A stretch of 64,000 nt of DNA, taken from positions 3,527,219-3,591,218 of the forward strand of contig NZ_CP094828.1 in the NCBI RefSeq assembly GCF_022865125.1, in the 5' to 3' direction. Origin of the DNA: Acuticoccus sp. I52.16.1 (GTDB lineage Bacteria > Pseudomonadota > Alphaproteobacteria > Rhizobiales > Amorphaceae). Every line of letters begins with the position of its first letter. Position 1 is the stretch's first letter. Shown one piece after another: positions 14,648 to 24,150 of this stretch. The notes under the pieces were generated by a model. That model made no database searches. It saw nothing but the letters and a program-made list of their open reading frames with translations, and was not told the origin of the DNA. The position numbers were made by a program, and so were the translations under genes.

Positions 14648-17289
14648 CCCTGAGCGCGCCGCTCGTCATCACGGTGGGCGGGCTCTACCTGGCGCTCCTC
14701 TTCCTGGTGGCCTTCCTCACCGACCGCCTGGCCGAGCAGGGCCGCGCCCGCTTCCTCGCCTCGCCGATCGTCTACACCCTCTCGCTGGCGGTCTACTGCA
14801 CGTCGTGGACCTTCTTCGGCGCGGTGGGCACCGCGTCGCGCTCGGGGATCGAGTTCGTCACCATCTACATCGGCCCCACTCTGGCGCTGATGACCGGGTG
14901 GCTGTTCCTGCCCAAGATGGTGCGCATCGCCAAGGCGCAGCGCGTCACGTCGATCGCCGACTTCATGTCGTCCCGCTACGGCAAGAGCCGTGCGGTGGCG
15001 GTGCTGGTGACGGTGATCGCGCTGGCCTCGATCACGCCGTACATCGCGTTGCAGCTCATCGCCATCCGCCGCTCGTTCGTCGTCCTGTCGGGCGGGGAGG
15101 CGGACGGGACGGGGACGGCGTTCTGGGTCGCGGCGGTGATGGTGTTCTTCGTCATCGTCTTCGGCACGCGGCGGGTGAACGCGGACGAGAGTCAGCCCGG
15201 TATCGTCGCGGCGATCGCGTTCGAATCGATCGTCAAGCTGGCGGCGCTGCTGGCGGTGGCGGCGCTGGCGGCGGTGGTGCTGACGCGCGACCCGGCCGCC
15301 GGTTCGCTCTTCGCCAACGGGGCCACGGCGCTCGACGCGATCAGCGCCTTCAACGCCGGCGACGGCGCGCGGTGGACGACGCTGATGCTGCTGTCGGCCG
15401 CGGCGATCATCTGCCTGCCGCGTCAGTTCCAGGTGGCGGTGGTCGAGAACCGCTCGGAGGGGCACATCACCGTCGCCTCGTGGCTGTTCCCGGCCTACCT
15501 CTTCCTTCTCACGCTGGCGGCGGTGCCGATCGCGGCGGCGGGGCTCGTCGCGCTGCCGGCGGGCGCCGAGCCGGACCTCTACGTTCTCACGCTGCCCCTC
15601 TCGGAGGGCTCGGCGCTGCTGGCGCTGGCGGCGTTCGTCGGCGGCCTGTCGGCGGCGACGTCGATGGTGATCGTCGCCTCGCTGGCGCTGGCGGTGATGA
15701 TCTCCAACCACCTCGTCGCGCCGCTCCTCCTGGGGCGGGTGCACACGCCGGGCGGCGTCGGCGCGGCGGTCATGGTCACGCGCCGCCTCGCCATCGCCGG
15801 CGTCATCGGCCTCGGCACCCTCTATGCCGAGGCGCATGGGGCGGGCGGGGGGCTCGCCTCCATCGGCCTCATCGCCTTCGCGGGGGTGGCGCAGTTCGCG
15901 CCCGCGCTGCTGGCCGGGCTGTTCTGGCGCCGGGCCAACCGGTTCGGCGCCACGGCGGGCCTCGCCACCGGGGCGGCGCTGTGGGTGGCGCTCCTGTTGT
16001 TGCCGAGCTTCGGCGTCGGCCAGGGCCTGGTCTACGAGGTGCGCGCGATCCTCCTGCCGCCGGAGCAACTCTTCGGCGCCGGAGCGGTCGACCCGCTGGT
16101 GTTCGGCGTCGTGGTCTCGATCGCGACCAACGTCATCGTCTACGTTCTCACCTCGCTCGCCACCTCCGGCAGCGTGGTCGACGAACTGCAGGCCACCGTC
16201 TTCGTCGACGCGTTGCGCCGCGGCGGCTCGGAGCCGACCTTGCGCCGCTCGGCCAGCCGGCGCGAGCTGATGCGCCTCGCGCGCCGCATCCTCGGGTCCC
16301 AGCGTGCCGACGAGGTCTTCGCCGCGATGCGCACCACCACCGCCGAGGAGGCCGACTCCACCCTGATCGCCCAAGTCGAGCGCGAACTGGCCTTCGCCGT
16401 CGGCACCTCCTCGGCGCACACGCTGGTCACGCAGATCGCGATCGGCGAGCCGCTGGCGGTGGACGCCGCGATCATGCTCCTGCAGGAAACCCAGGAGGCG
16501 ATCGAGGCCGCCCGCGCGCTGGACATCCGCTCGGTCGAGCTGGAACGCTCGACCGCGGAACTCGCCACCACCAACGCCTCCCTCAAGGCCCTCCTGGCCG
16601 AGAAGGACGACTTCCTCAGCCGCGTCAGCCACGAGATGCGCACACCCGTGACCGCGGTGCGCTCGTTCGCCGAACTGTTGCGGGAAGGTGCCCTCGACCC
16701 GGACCGCGCCGCGCGCTTCGTCGACATCATCCTGGAGGAGAGCCGCCGCCTCAGCCGCCTGCTGGACGACATCCTCGACCTGTCGCGACTGGAGGCGGGG
16801 GTGGCGCCGATCCGGATGGACCGCATCGACGCCGCGGCCGCGATCGCCGAAGCCGCGGCGGTGATGGACGGGTTCGCGCAGCGTCAGGGCGCCTCGATCC
16901 GGGTGGAGGCGAACGGTCCGATCTTCGTGCGGGCGGACGCGGACCGGCTGAAGCAGGTGCTGGTGAACCTCCTCTCCAACGCGATCAAGTTCTGCGGCGG
17001 CGGTCCGGTGCTGATCAGCGTCACCACCGAGCAGAACACGGTGGTCATGCGGGTGCGCGACCAAGGGCCGGGGATCCCGGCGGACGTGCAGCCGCGCCTC
17101 TTCGGCAAGTTCATCAGCGGGGCGGCGCCGCACGGCATCCGCGGCGCGGGCCTGGGCCTCGCCATCTCGCGTCAGATCATGCGGGGGCTGGGCGGTTCGC
17201 TCACTCTCGAGGTCACCGGGCCGACCGGCTCGATCTTCGCCGCCCGCCTGCCGGTCGCGGTCGAGCCTCGCGCCCGCCTCGCCGGTTGA
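14644..17289 (+). CDS. Sodium:solute symporter-histidine kinase fusion (CbrA/CrbS-like)
   Basis: An 881-residue fusion. Residues ~1-500 are a sodium:solute symporter (SLC5) module of about 13 helices, with the conserved YSLAVYCTSWTFFGAVGTA-like start. A ~130-residue helical linker (LMRLARRILGSQRADEVF, then a heptad-rich stretch) leads to HisKA at ~655-720, with His663 in SHEMRTPVTAV. The HATPase domain covers ~760-870: N-box Asn779 in NLLSNAIKF, DQGPGIP, GLGLAISRQI. No receiver is attached, so the separate receiver at 14010 is the obvious partner. Relatives CbrA and CrbS sense amino acids or acetate-type carbon sources. The ligand here is unknown, and transport activity may or may not be retained. 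Confidence 0.92.
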   Translation: MTLSAPLVITVGGLYLALLFLVAFLTDRLAEQGRARFLASPIVYTLSLAVYCTSWTFFGAVGTASRSGIEFVTIYIGPTLALMTGWLFLPKMVRIAKAQRVTSIADFMSSRYGKSRAVAVLVTVIALASITPYIALQLIAIRRSFVVLSGGEADGTGTAFWVAAVMVFFVIVFGTRRVNADESQPGIVAAIAFESIVKLAALLAVAALAAVVLTRDPAAGSLFANGATALDAISAFNAGDGARWTTLMLLSAAAIICLPRQFQVAVVENRSEGHITVASWLFPAYLFLLTLAAVPIAAAGLVALPAGAEPDLYVLTLPLSEGSALLALAAFVGGLSAATSMVIVASLALAVMISNHLVAPLLLGRVHTPGGVGAAVMVTRRLAIAGVIGLGTLYAEAHGAGGGLASIGLIAFAGVAQFAPALLAGLFWRRANRFGATAGLATGAALWVALLLLPSFGVGQGLVYEVRAILLPPEQLFGAGAVDPLVFGVVVSIATNVIVYVLTSLATSGSVVDELQATVFVDALRRGGSEPTLRRSASRRELMRLARRILGSQRADEVFAAMRTTTAEEADSTLIAQVERELAFAVGTSSAHTLVTQIAIGEPLAVDAAIMLLQETQEAIEAARALDIRSVELERSTAELATTNASLKALLAEKDDFLSRVSHEMRTPVTAVRSFAELLREGALDPDRAARFVDIILEESRRLSRLLDDILDLSRLEAGVAPIRMDRIDAAAAIAEAAAVMDGFAQRQGASIRVEANGPIFVRADADRLKQVLVNLLSNAIKFCGGGPVLISVTTEQNTVVMRVRDQGPGIPADVQPRLFGKFISGAAPHGIRGAGLGLAISRQIMRGLGGSLTLEVTGPTGSIFAARLPVAVEPRARLAG

Positions 17290-17349
17290 GCGCACGCGCC
17301 GCCGCCGCGTCGGACTCGCACGTGAAGTCCGCTCCCTCGCGGTACCGCC

Positions 17350-18684
17350 TCACGCGTACGGATTGTCGCCCTTGCGCAGGAGAAGGCGGATCGGCACGCC
17401 CGGCATCTCGAACTGCTCGCGCAGGCTGTTGATGAGATAGCGCTTGTAGGCGTCGGGCAGCGCGTCGGGCCGGGAGCAGAAGGCGATGAACGTCGGCGGC
17501 CGGCTCTTGGCCTGCGTCATGTAGCGGATCTTGATGCGCCGTCCGGAGACGGCGGGCGGCGCGTGACGCTGGGTGGCCATCTCCAGCCAGCGGTTGAGGC
17601 GCCCGGTGGAGATTCGGGTCGACCAGCGGTCCACCGCCTCGGTGACGGTGTCCATCAGCCGGTCGATGCCACGGCCGGAGAGGGCGGAGACGGGCACGAC
17701 GCGGATCCCCGCCGCCTGCGGGATGAGCCGGGAGGCCGCCTCGCGGGCGGCGCGGATCGACTCGTCCGGCGTCGGCACGAGGTCCCATTTGTTGAACGCG
17801 ATCACCAGCGCCCGCCCCTCGCGGGCGACGAGGTCGAGGATGGTCAGGTCCTGCTTCTCGAACGGCATCGTCGCGTCGAGGACGACGATCGCCGCCTCGG
17901 CGTACTTCATGGCGCGGATGGTGTCGCCGGTGGAGGCGCGCTCCAGCGCCTCGACGACGCGGGCGCGGCGGCGCAGACCCGCGGTATCGACCAGACGGAA
18001 GTGCCGGTCGCCGTGGCTGAACTCGACGGTGATGGAATCGCGCGTCAGCCCCGCCTCGGGGCCTGTCAGCATCCGGTCTTCGCCGATGATCTTGTTGAGC
18101 AGCGTCGACTTGCCGACGTTCGGCCGGCCCAGGATGGCCACGCTGATCGGCCGGTCGTGGTCGTCCTCCTCGGCCTCGGGGAGCGGGGTCGCGACCTCGG
18201 CGAAAGCGTCCACCAGGGCGTGGCGCAGGTCGCTCATCCCCTCGCCGTGCTCGGCGGAAAAGGCGATGGGGTCGCCCAGACCCAGGCTGTAGGCCTCGAG
18301 GCTCATCATGTCGCCGGCGCGGCCCTCGGCCTTGTTGGCGATCAGCACCACCGGCTTGCCGCGGCGGCGCACGTCGTTGGCGAGCTGCTCGTCCAGCGGG
18401 GTGACGCCGGCGCGCGCGTCGACGACGAAGAGGTAGACGTCCGCCTCGTCCATCGCGCGGTTCATCTGCTGCCACATGCGGTCTTCGAGCGTGCCGGGAT
18501 CGGCCCCCTCGAAGCCGGCGGTATCGACCAGCGTGAACGTCAGGTCCTGCAGCCGCGCCTCCGCCTCGCGGCGGTCGCGCGTGACGCCGGGCGTATCGTC
18601 GACGATGGCGAGGCGCTTGCCGACGAGACGATTGAACAGCGTCGACTTCCCGACGTTCGCGCGGCCAGCAATGGCGACCTTCAT
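17350..18684 (-). CDS. der: Ribosome-biogenesis GTPase Der (EngA)
   Basis: A 444-residue tandem GTPase needed for 50S assembly. The first G domain has GRANVGKSTLFN (near residue 8), DTAGFEG and NKAEG. The second has GRPNVGKSTLLNK, DTAGLRRRARV and NKWDLVP. A C-terminal KH-like domain (IKIRYMTQAKSRPPTF) follows. Length and domain order are normal for the family. In many proteobacteria der follows yfgM and bamB in one operon. Here the chemotaxis receptor gene at 18781 sits between them on the other strand, so der must have its own promoter in the ~96-bp gap. Confidence 0.96.
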   Translation of the reverse strand: MKVAIAGRANVGKSTLFNRLVGKRLAIVDDTPGVTRDRREAEARLQDLTFTLVDTAGFEGADPGTLEDRMWQQMNRAMDEADVYLFVVDARAGVTPLDEQLANDVRRRGKPVVLIANKAEGRAGDMMSLEAYSLGLGDPIAFSAEHGEGMSDLRHALVDAFAEVATPLPEAEEDDHDRPISVAILGRPNVGKSTLLNKIIGEDRMLTGPEAGLTRDSITVEFSHGDRHFRLVDTAGLRRRARVVEALERASTGDTIRAMKYAEAAIVVLDATMPFEKQDLTILDLVAREGRALVIAFNKWDLVPTPDESIRAAREAASRLIPQAAGIRVVPVSALSGRGIDRLMDTVTEAVDRWSTRISTGRLNRWLEMATQRHAPPAVSGRRIKIRYMTQAKSRPPTFIAFCSRPDALPDAYKRYLINSLREQFEMPGVPIRLLLRKGDNPYA

Positions 18685-18780
18685 CCTAGTCTCACTTCTT
18701 TCAACGGCTGGATCGGCCCAGCGCTGAGCAAGGCGCGGGACTTAGCATAACTTGCGGTCCATACGACCACGGAGAATTTC

Positions 18781-20352
18781 ATGCAGTACGGACGCCGGCC
18801 CGGGATCGTCAATGACCTCGGCTTCGCCGCAAAGCTGATCGGCTTCACGGCGTTCGCCGCTCTCGGTCCGATTGTGGTCGTCATGTCGGGTGCGCCGAGC
18901 CTTCCTGCAACCACCGACGCCGCGGTGCGAGACGCCCTGGCCGCGGCGCAGTCGTCCCGCCTCGCGACCGCGGTGGTCCTCGCCGTCGTCGTCGCGGCGC
19001 TGGGCGGGGCGCTCGCGGTGTTCCAGCGGCGCGGCATGGGGGCGCTGCGGGCCGCAGTGGCGGCGATCGCGGCGCGCAAGCCCGTCGCCATCCGGCCCGA
19101 GAACGCCTCGGACACGCTGGGGGCGATCTGGACCGACCTCGCTCTGATCGCCGGTCACGTCGCCGACGGACGCGCCTACAAGGCGGTTCTCGACGATATC
19201 CCGGTGCCGGTGATGATCGCCGACCCGCACGACGAATTCCGCGTCACCTACATGAACCGCGAGACCGAGAAGGAGCTCGGCGCGCTGGAGGACCACCTGC
19301 CGGTGCGCGCCAGCGAGATCATGGGGCAGTCGATCGACGCCTTCCATGCCGGGCCGGCGCGGATCCGCCGGGTTCTCAGCGATCCGAAGCGGCTGCCGTT
19401 CCGCTCCAAGATCGTGCTCGCCGGCAAGGAGAACCTCGACCTCCACATCGGCGCCTCCTACGACGAGGACGGCAACTACGTCGCCGCCGTCCTCACCTGG
19501 AAGATCATCACCGGCCACGTCCGCTCGGCCGATACGTTCGAGATGAACGTCAAGTCCGCGGTGGAGCAGATCAAGAGTTCGTTCGTGGACATGCGCCAGC
19601 GTGTCGGCGGTATCGCCAGCGCCACCGCGTCGACGCAGACGATGCTGTCGAGCGGGGCCACGGCCGTCAGCGAGGCGACGGCCAACGTGCAGATGGTGGC
19701 GAGCGCGGCCGAGGAGCTGACCGCCACGATCGCCGAGATCAACGACCGCATCTCCTTCTCGACCCAGCGGGCCTCCAACGCGGCGAGCGAGACCAAGACC
19801 GTCGCCAAGCGGGCGGAGGATCTGCTGGCCGCCAGCGACCGGATCGGCGAGGTGATGGGGGCGATCTCCGGCATCGCCTACAAGACCAACCTCCTCGCCC
19901 TCAACGCCACCATCGAGGCGGCGAGCGCCGGCCCCGCCGGCAAGGGTTTCGCCGTCGTCGCGCACGAGGTGAAGATGCTGGCCGACCAGACCGCCAAGGC
20001 GACCGATCAGGTGTCCGAGGAAACCGAGGCGGTGCGCCGGCTCATCATCGAGGTGGCGAAGGGCGTGGGCGAGGTCACCAAGGTGATCGGCGACATTCGC
20101 GAGGCGTTCGAGCAGGTGGCCTCGGCGGTGCGCGAGCAGCAGGCGGCGACACAGTCGATCTCGGCGAGCGCGCATGACGCGGCCAACGGCGTCAGCAACG
20201 CGGCGAAAACGCTGAGCGAGGTGGAGGGCCTCGCCGCGCAGAACCTCGACGCGACGCAGGTGCTGAACGGCCGGGCGGAGGAGATCGCCCTCGCCAACGA
20301 CAACCTGTCGAAGAATTCGGACGATCTGCTGAAGATGATGCGCGCCGGCTGA
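18781..20352 (+). CDS. Methyl-accepting chemotaxis protein with cytoplasmic PAS domain
   Basis: A 523-residue receptor. Two membrane helices (residues ~15-38 and ~61-81) flank only ~22 extracytoplasmic residues, so ligand sensing is not periplasmic. Residues ~130-245 form a PAS-like domain ([30 protein letters not shown]). No HAMP is obvious. The methyl-accepting coiled coil follows, with the signalling tip [19 protein letters not shown] and [16 protein letters not shown]. The receptor probably reports an intracellular cue such as redox or energy state, which is inferred from the PAS domain and topology. It lies inverted between der and bamB, interrupting a widely conserved gene order. Confidence 0.9.
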   Translation: MQYGRRPGIVNDLGFAAKLIGFTAFAALGPIVVVMSGAPSLPATTDAAVRDALAAAQSSRLATAVVLAVVVAALGGALAVFQRRGMGALRAAVAAIAARKPVAIRPENASDTLGAIWTDLALIAGHVADGRAYKAVLDDIPVPVMIADPHDEFRVTYMNRETEKELGALEDHLPVRASEIMGQSIDAFHAGPARIRRVLSDPKRLPFRSKIVLAGKENLDLHIGASYDEDGNYVAAVLTWKIITGHVRSADTFEMNVKSAVEQIKSSFVDMRQRVGGIASATASTQTMLSSGATAVSEATANVQMVASAAEELTATIAEINDRISFSTQRASNAASETKTVAKRAEDLLAASDRIGEVMGAISGIAYKTNLLALNATIEAASAGPAGKGFAVVAHEVKMLADQTAKATDQVSEETEAVRRLIIEVAKGVGEVTKVIGDIREAFEQVASAVREQQAATQSISASAHDAANGVSNAAKTLSEVEGLAAQNLDATQVLNGRAEEIALANDNLSKNSDDLLKMMRAG

Positions 20353-20375
20353 CCCGGCTGACCCGGCGCGCCCCA

Positions 20376-20392
20376 CGCCGCCGAAGGCGGCG
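20376..20392. terminator. Possible bidirectional hairpin between MCP and bamB stops
   Basis: CGCCGCC (20376-20382), loop GAA and GGCGGCG (20386-20392) lie between two convergent stop codons. There is no T-run, so termination may be inefficient or need Rho. Confidence 0.35.
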
Positions 20393-20397
20393 GGCGA

Positions 20398-21705
20398 TCA
20401 GCGCAGGGCGGTGATCTCGCCGGTATCGGACACGAAGATCATCTGCCCGCCGGCGACGATGGGCGCGGTGTAGGCCTTGCCGCCGATCTTGCGGTCGGCG
20501 GTGATCTGGCCCGACTTGGGGTCCACCGTGATCATCCGCCCGTCGTTGGAGATGGCCCACAGCGCGCCACCGGCCAGCACCGGGCCAGCATAAGCCGCAT
20601 CGCGCTTCTTCTCGCGCGGCAGCGGCCGGGCCCACAGGAGCTGCCCGTTCGACTTGTCGAGCGCCACCATGCGCCCGGCGATGTCGACCAGGAAGATCGA
20701 GCTGCCGGACACCACCGGCGTATGCGCCGAGCCGATGTTGGCGCTCCACACCTCGTTGCCGTCCGACAGGCCGACCGCGATGGTCTTGCCGGCCACGCCG
20801 GTGGCGTAGACGACGCTGCCGTCGATCACCGGGCTGCCGGATACGTCGTTCAGGCCGGCGACCGCCAGCGAGCGGCTGGGGCGGGTGACGAAGTTCTGCC
20901 AAACAGGCTCGCCGGAGGCGACGGAGAAGGCCATCACCTCGCCGGAAGAGTACGGAATGACGACCTTGTCGCCCGACACCGCCGGCGACGCGGCCGCCAA
21001 CAGGCCCGACTGCTCGGGAATTCCGTCGTACTCGAACGCCTGGGAGCCGTCCTCCTGGTTGACGGCGAACACCTGGTTCTTCTGCGACACGACGAACACC
21101 TTGCCGCTGCCGGCCGTCGGCGCACCGCGCAGCGGGGTGTCGAACTCGGACGTCCAGATGACGCTGCCGTCGGCGGCGTTGAGGGCGACCACCTGGCCGT
21201 AACCGGTGGCGGCGTAGACGCGGCCGCCTTCCGCCGTCACACCGCCGCCGGCAGCGGAATCGCGCTCGCCTTCCGGCCGCAGCGAGGTCGACCATACGCG
21301 CCCGCCGCCCGCCGCCGACAGCGCGGTGACCGAGCCGTCGGGCGAATAGACGAACACCCGGTCGCCGGAGACGATCGGCCGTGCGGTCAGCCGCAGCGTA
21401 CCGCGCATGGCGGACTTGCCGACACCGCTGATCGATGTCCGCCAGGCCCGTGCGCCACCGCCGGAGAAGGCGACGTGGCCGGGGTCGTTCTGCGCGTTGC
21501 CGCCGGGCTGGGGCCAATCGGAATTGGAGCGGGCGGGGCCGAAGGAGGCCGGCTTGGACTCACCTTCCGCCACCTCGGGCGCGCTGGTGAAGACGGTGGT
21601 GCGTTCGCCGAGGAGATGCTCGTCCTTCGGTCCGAAGACGTTGAGGGAATCGAGGGACCCGCAGCCACCGAGGGCTGCGGCCAGGGCGAAGGCGATCCAG
21701 CGCAT
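20398..21705 (-). CDS. bamB: Outer-membrane protein assembly lipoprotein BamB
   Basis: A 435-residue lipoprotein. The signal peptide ends in a lipobox with Cys15 (AAALGGC). The rest is a beta-propeller of PQQ-like repeats, seen as recurring motifs such as VYAATGYGQVVALNAADGSVIWTSE and VWAISNDGRMITVDPKSG. BamB is the propeller subunit of the BAM complex that folds outer-membrane proteins. Its start overlaps the stop of the upstream yfgM-like gene (TGATG), matching the conserved yfgM-bamB pair. Residues ~20-60 are a low-complexity linker after the lipid anchor. Confidence 0.92.
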   Translation of the reverse strand: MRWIAFALAAALGGCGSLDSLNVFGPKDEHLLGERTTVFTSAPEVAEGESKPASFGPARSNSDWPQPGGNAQNDPGHVAFSGGGARAWRTSISGVGKSAMRGTLRLTARPIVSGDRVFVYSPDGSVTALSAAGGGRVWSTSLRPEGERDSAAGGGVTAEGGRVYAATGYGQVVALNAADGSVIWTSEFDTPLRGAPTAGSGKVFVVSQKNQVFAVNQEDGSQAFEYDGIPEQSGLLAAASPAVSGDKVVIPYSSGEVMAFSVASGEPVWQNFVTRPSRSLAVAGLNDVSGSPVIDGSVVYATGVAGKTIAVGLSDGNEVWSANIGSAHTPVVSGSSIFLVDIAGRMVALDKSNGQLLWARPLPREKKRDAAYAGPVLAGGALWAISNDGRMITVDPKSGQITADRKIGGKAYTAPIVAGGQMIFVSDTGEITALR

Positions 21706-22661
21706 CAGTCGGTTTCCTCTGTGGCATCCTCTATCGCAGGGGCGGCCGGCGTCGCGGCCTCGCCCGGCGCGGCGCCCGCGGCGGCATCCTGCGCGGCAGT
21801 CTCGCCCGCGCCGGAATCCCCGGTCGCGGCCGAAGTGTCGGCCCCGCCGGCGCTCGGCGTGCCAGGTTTCGGGAAGGTGGTCCCCGTGGCGTCGGCGCCG
21901 GGCATCGGGAAGGCCGGTGCGCCGTCACCCGCCTCGGAGGCGGCGCTCCGGGCGGCGGCGTCCGCGGCATCGGCGGCGGCGTCCCGCGCGGCGACCGCGG
22001 CCTCCTGCGCGCTCACGCGCTCGATGAGGCTCAGCATGGTCGTCGCCCGCTGGCGCATCCCCTGGCCGACGGTGGCGCTCGTGCTCAGCTCCGTGAACCA
22101 GCGCTTGGCGTCCTCGAGGTCGTCCTCGGCATAGGCTGCGAGGCCCATCAGCTCGGTGGCGGAGCGGTTGAACGGGTTGGAGATGTTCTCCGCGAGGCCG
22201 ACGAGGACCTCTTGCGCCCCGGCGGTGTCGCCGGTGTCGATCAGGATCTGGCCTTCGCGCACGCGGGCCAGGTCGCGGTAGAGGTTCGGCACGCCGCTGT
22301 CGCCGGAGATGGCACGCAGCGTCTCGGTGGCGGCGGCCGGCTCGCCCGCGGCCACCTCGGCGGTCGCCTTGCGGAACCGGGCGAGGACGGAGAAGCCCGA
22401 GGGCGCGTCCTCGGCGAACTTGGCCAGCGCCGCGGTGTCGGCCGCCGGGCCCTGCGCGTCCACGTCGGCGAGCAGGGCGGCGTATTCCTCGCCCGCGCTC
22501 CGCTCGGAGTTGACGCGCCACCACTCGTAGCCGCGCCAGCCCGCGGTCACGACGACGACGAGGACGGCGACGGTGATGACATAGATGCCGTAGCGGTCCC
22601 ATACTTTGGCGAGCCGCTCGCGTCGCAGGTCCTCTTCAACTTCGTCGAAAATATCGGTCAT
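21705..22661 (-). CDS. YfgM-like membrane-anchored TPR protein
   Basis: A 318-residue protein whose residues ~1-24 are cytoplasmic (MTDIFDEVEEDLRRERLAKVWDR starts there). One transmembrane helix follows at ~25-45 (YVITVAVLVVVVTAG), then the WRGYEWW stretch, a periplasmic TPR-like region to ~215, and a ~100-residue Ala/Pro/Gly-rich tail. YfgM of E. coli works with the SecYEG/PpiD periplasmic chaperone network, and its gene precedes bamB as here. The open frame starts 7 codons earlier, but the ATG at 22661 begins the family motif. The long low-complexity tail is not part of the usual family length (~206 aa in E. coli), though it is frequent in alphaproteobacteria. Confidence 0.82.
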   Translation of the reverse strand: MTDIFDEVEEDLRRERLAKVWDRYGIYVITVAVLVVVVTAGWRGYEWWRVNSERSAGEEYAALLADVDAQGPAADTAALAKFAEDAPSGFSVLARFRKATAEVAAGEPAAATETLRAISGDSGVPNLYRDLARVREGQILIDTGDTAGAQEVLVGLAENISNPFNRSATELMGLAAYAEDDLEDAKRWFTELSTSATVGQGMRQRATTMLSLIERVSAQEAAVAARDAAADAADAAARSAASEAGDGAPAFPMPGADATGTTFPKPGTPSAGGADTSAATGDSGAGETAAQDAAAGAAPGEAATPAAPAIEDATEETD

Positions 22662-22682
22662 TGTCGTCCCGGCAGGGTTCAC

Positions 22683-23279
22683 TCACACCGCTGACGCCAT
22701 GGCCAGCGGCGACACCCCTATCAGCCACAAATGCAGCTTCCAAACAAACAATCCGTAAACGACTAGGCCGATCGCCACAGCCGCCACGTCCGCCTGCCAG
22801 TGCGGGGTGAACGCGGCGGGTGCCGTCAGCCCGGCCCGCTCGCGCTTCTTGACCGAGATCCGGTCCACGACGGCCCACGCCAGGATGGCGCCGAAGAGGA
22901 CCACCGAGGCCAGATCGCCGTTGACCAGGAGGTGTGCCACCGCCCACGTCTTCACCGCCACGAGCATCGGATGCTTCAGTGTTTTCTTGATGTGGCCGGG
23001 GAGGTAGGCGGCCGGCAGGGCGACGAAGGCCAACGCCATGAGCAGCAGCGCCAGGTGCGACAGGCCGGCCGGCGGCGCGTACAGGAGCGGCGGCCCCTCC
23101 AGCCGCCATGCGCCATAGCCGCGCACCATCAGCACCAGCCCGACGAGCGAGACCACACTGTAGACGCCCTTGTACCCGGTCTCGCCCAACGCGCCGACGA
23201 GGCGGGCCCGCGGACCGGGCACGATCTTCAGGGAGTGGGCGCCGAGGAAGAGGGCCAGGCCCACGAACAACAAGGTCAT
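22683..23279 (-). CDS. NnrU family membrane protein
   Basis: A 198-residue polytopic membrane protein with about six hydrophobic segments. The family motif is recognisable at the start (LALFLGAHSLKIVPGPR) and in the centre (LPGHIKKTLKHPMLVAVKTWAVAHLLVNGD). NnrU-family proteins are found near denitrification genes in some species and near carotenoid isomerase-type genes in others. No nitrogen-oxide genes are visible here, so function is open. It ends 21 bp before the yfgM-like start on the same strand, so the two may be cotranscribed. It diverges from the L,D-transpeptidase across 135 bp. Confidence 0.85.
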   Translation of the reverse strand: MTLLFVGLALFLGAHSLKIVPGPRARLVGALGETGYKGVYSVVSLVGLVLMVRGYGAWRLEGPPLLYAPPAGLSHLALLLMALAFVALPAAYLPGHIKKTLKHPMLVAVKTWAVAHLLVNGDLASVVLFGAILAWAVVDRISVKKRERAGLTAPAAFTPHWQADVAAVAIGLVVYGLFVWKLHLWLIGVSPLAMASAV

Positions 23280-23414
23280 GTCGGTCTCGCTTTACTGTGT
23301 CGTCGTGTTGAGGGGTTGTTTGCTAACGTCGTGCTTAGATCGGTTCGAATGCGTTGCCGTCGCATACGCCGGGGAGGCGGGGTGCGGCGCCCGTCTCGTT
23401 GGGAGAAGCTTACG

Positions 23415-23834
23415 ATGATCCGCACGGCCGTTGCCTTCGCTCTCGTCCTGATGACCATGGTCCCCGCCGCGGCGAAGACGCTGGTCGCGGAGGTGGATCT
23501 CTCGGACCAGATTTTAACTGTTATATATAAGGGGCAGCCGCTCGCGCAGTGGAAGGTGTCGACCGGTCGCGCCGGGTTCCGTACGCCGACCGGGACCTTC
23601 CGCCCGATGCGCATGCACCGGGAGTACTTCTCCCGCCAGTACGACGATGCGCCGATGCCCAACGCGATCTTCTACGACCGCGGCTATGCCATCCACGGCT
23701 CGTACGAGACGCGCAGCCTCGGCCGCCCCGCCTCGCACGGCTGCGTGCGGCTGCACCCGGCCGACGCGCAGAAGCTCTTCGATCTGGTGGTGACGGTCGG
23801 GCCGGAGAATACGGCGATCACCGTCCGCCGCTGA
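23415..23834 (+). CDS. L,D-transpeptidase (YkuD family)
   Basis: A 139-residue compact YkuD enzyme. Residues 1-20 are a signal peptide (ending PAAA). The catalytic region has His94 in AIHGSYETRS and the nucleophile motif SHGCVRLH with His108 and Cys110. Such enzymes form 3-3 cross-links in peptidoglycan or attach proteins to it, which is common in Hyphomicrobiales. The open frame extends far upstream, but ATG 23415 has GGGAGAAG before it and gives the right signal sequence. The next gene also has a peptidoglycan-binding domain. Confidence 0.92.
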   Translation: MIRTAVAFALVLMTMVPAAAKTLVAEVDLSDQILTVIYKGQPLAQWKVSTGRAGFRTPTGTFRPMRMHREYFSRQYDDAPMPNAIFYDRGYAIHGSYETRSLGRPASHGCVRLHPADAQKLFDLVVTVGPENTAITVRR

Positions 23835-24150
23835 GCTTCCGCCGCTGAGAGTCTGCCGCGCGTCGCGGACCGCCGCGGACCGCCGCCGCGCCGAGGCGCG
23901 ACAGCGCGTCACACCGCAGGTGGCGCCGGCCGGCGGGTGCGGGATCGACGCATTGCGGGGCCGGTGAGGTTCGGTTAATTGGCCCCCTTGCGGTGCACTC
24001 GGAACGACTTTCACCGCGCGCACCGCGGACAGTCGATCGATTACGGCTCGGCGGGCGGCTCCGGACGCGGGCGCTGGGGCCGGTGGCCCGTGCCTCGGCG
24101 CGGCGGACCGGGTGCCAGCTCGCCGATCCATGCCGCTAGGAGGTGTCCTC
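23835..24150. other. Intergenic region upstream of the peptidoglycan-binding protein gene
   Basis: 316 bp without a credible gene. The left part has a short tandem duplication of GCGGACCGCC (about 23867-23888). Near 23972 a TTAATT patch interrupts the GC-rich sequence and could be part of a promoter, but I could not define a -35/-10 pair. Confidence 0.5.

Noticed and set aside
14581-17295. A 904-codon open frame antisense to the symporter-kinase
   Set aside because: The symporter and kinase motifs are on the plus strand; the antisense product is low complexity.
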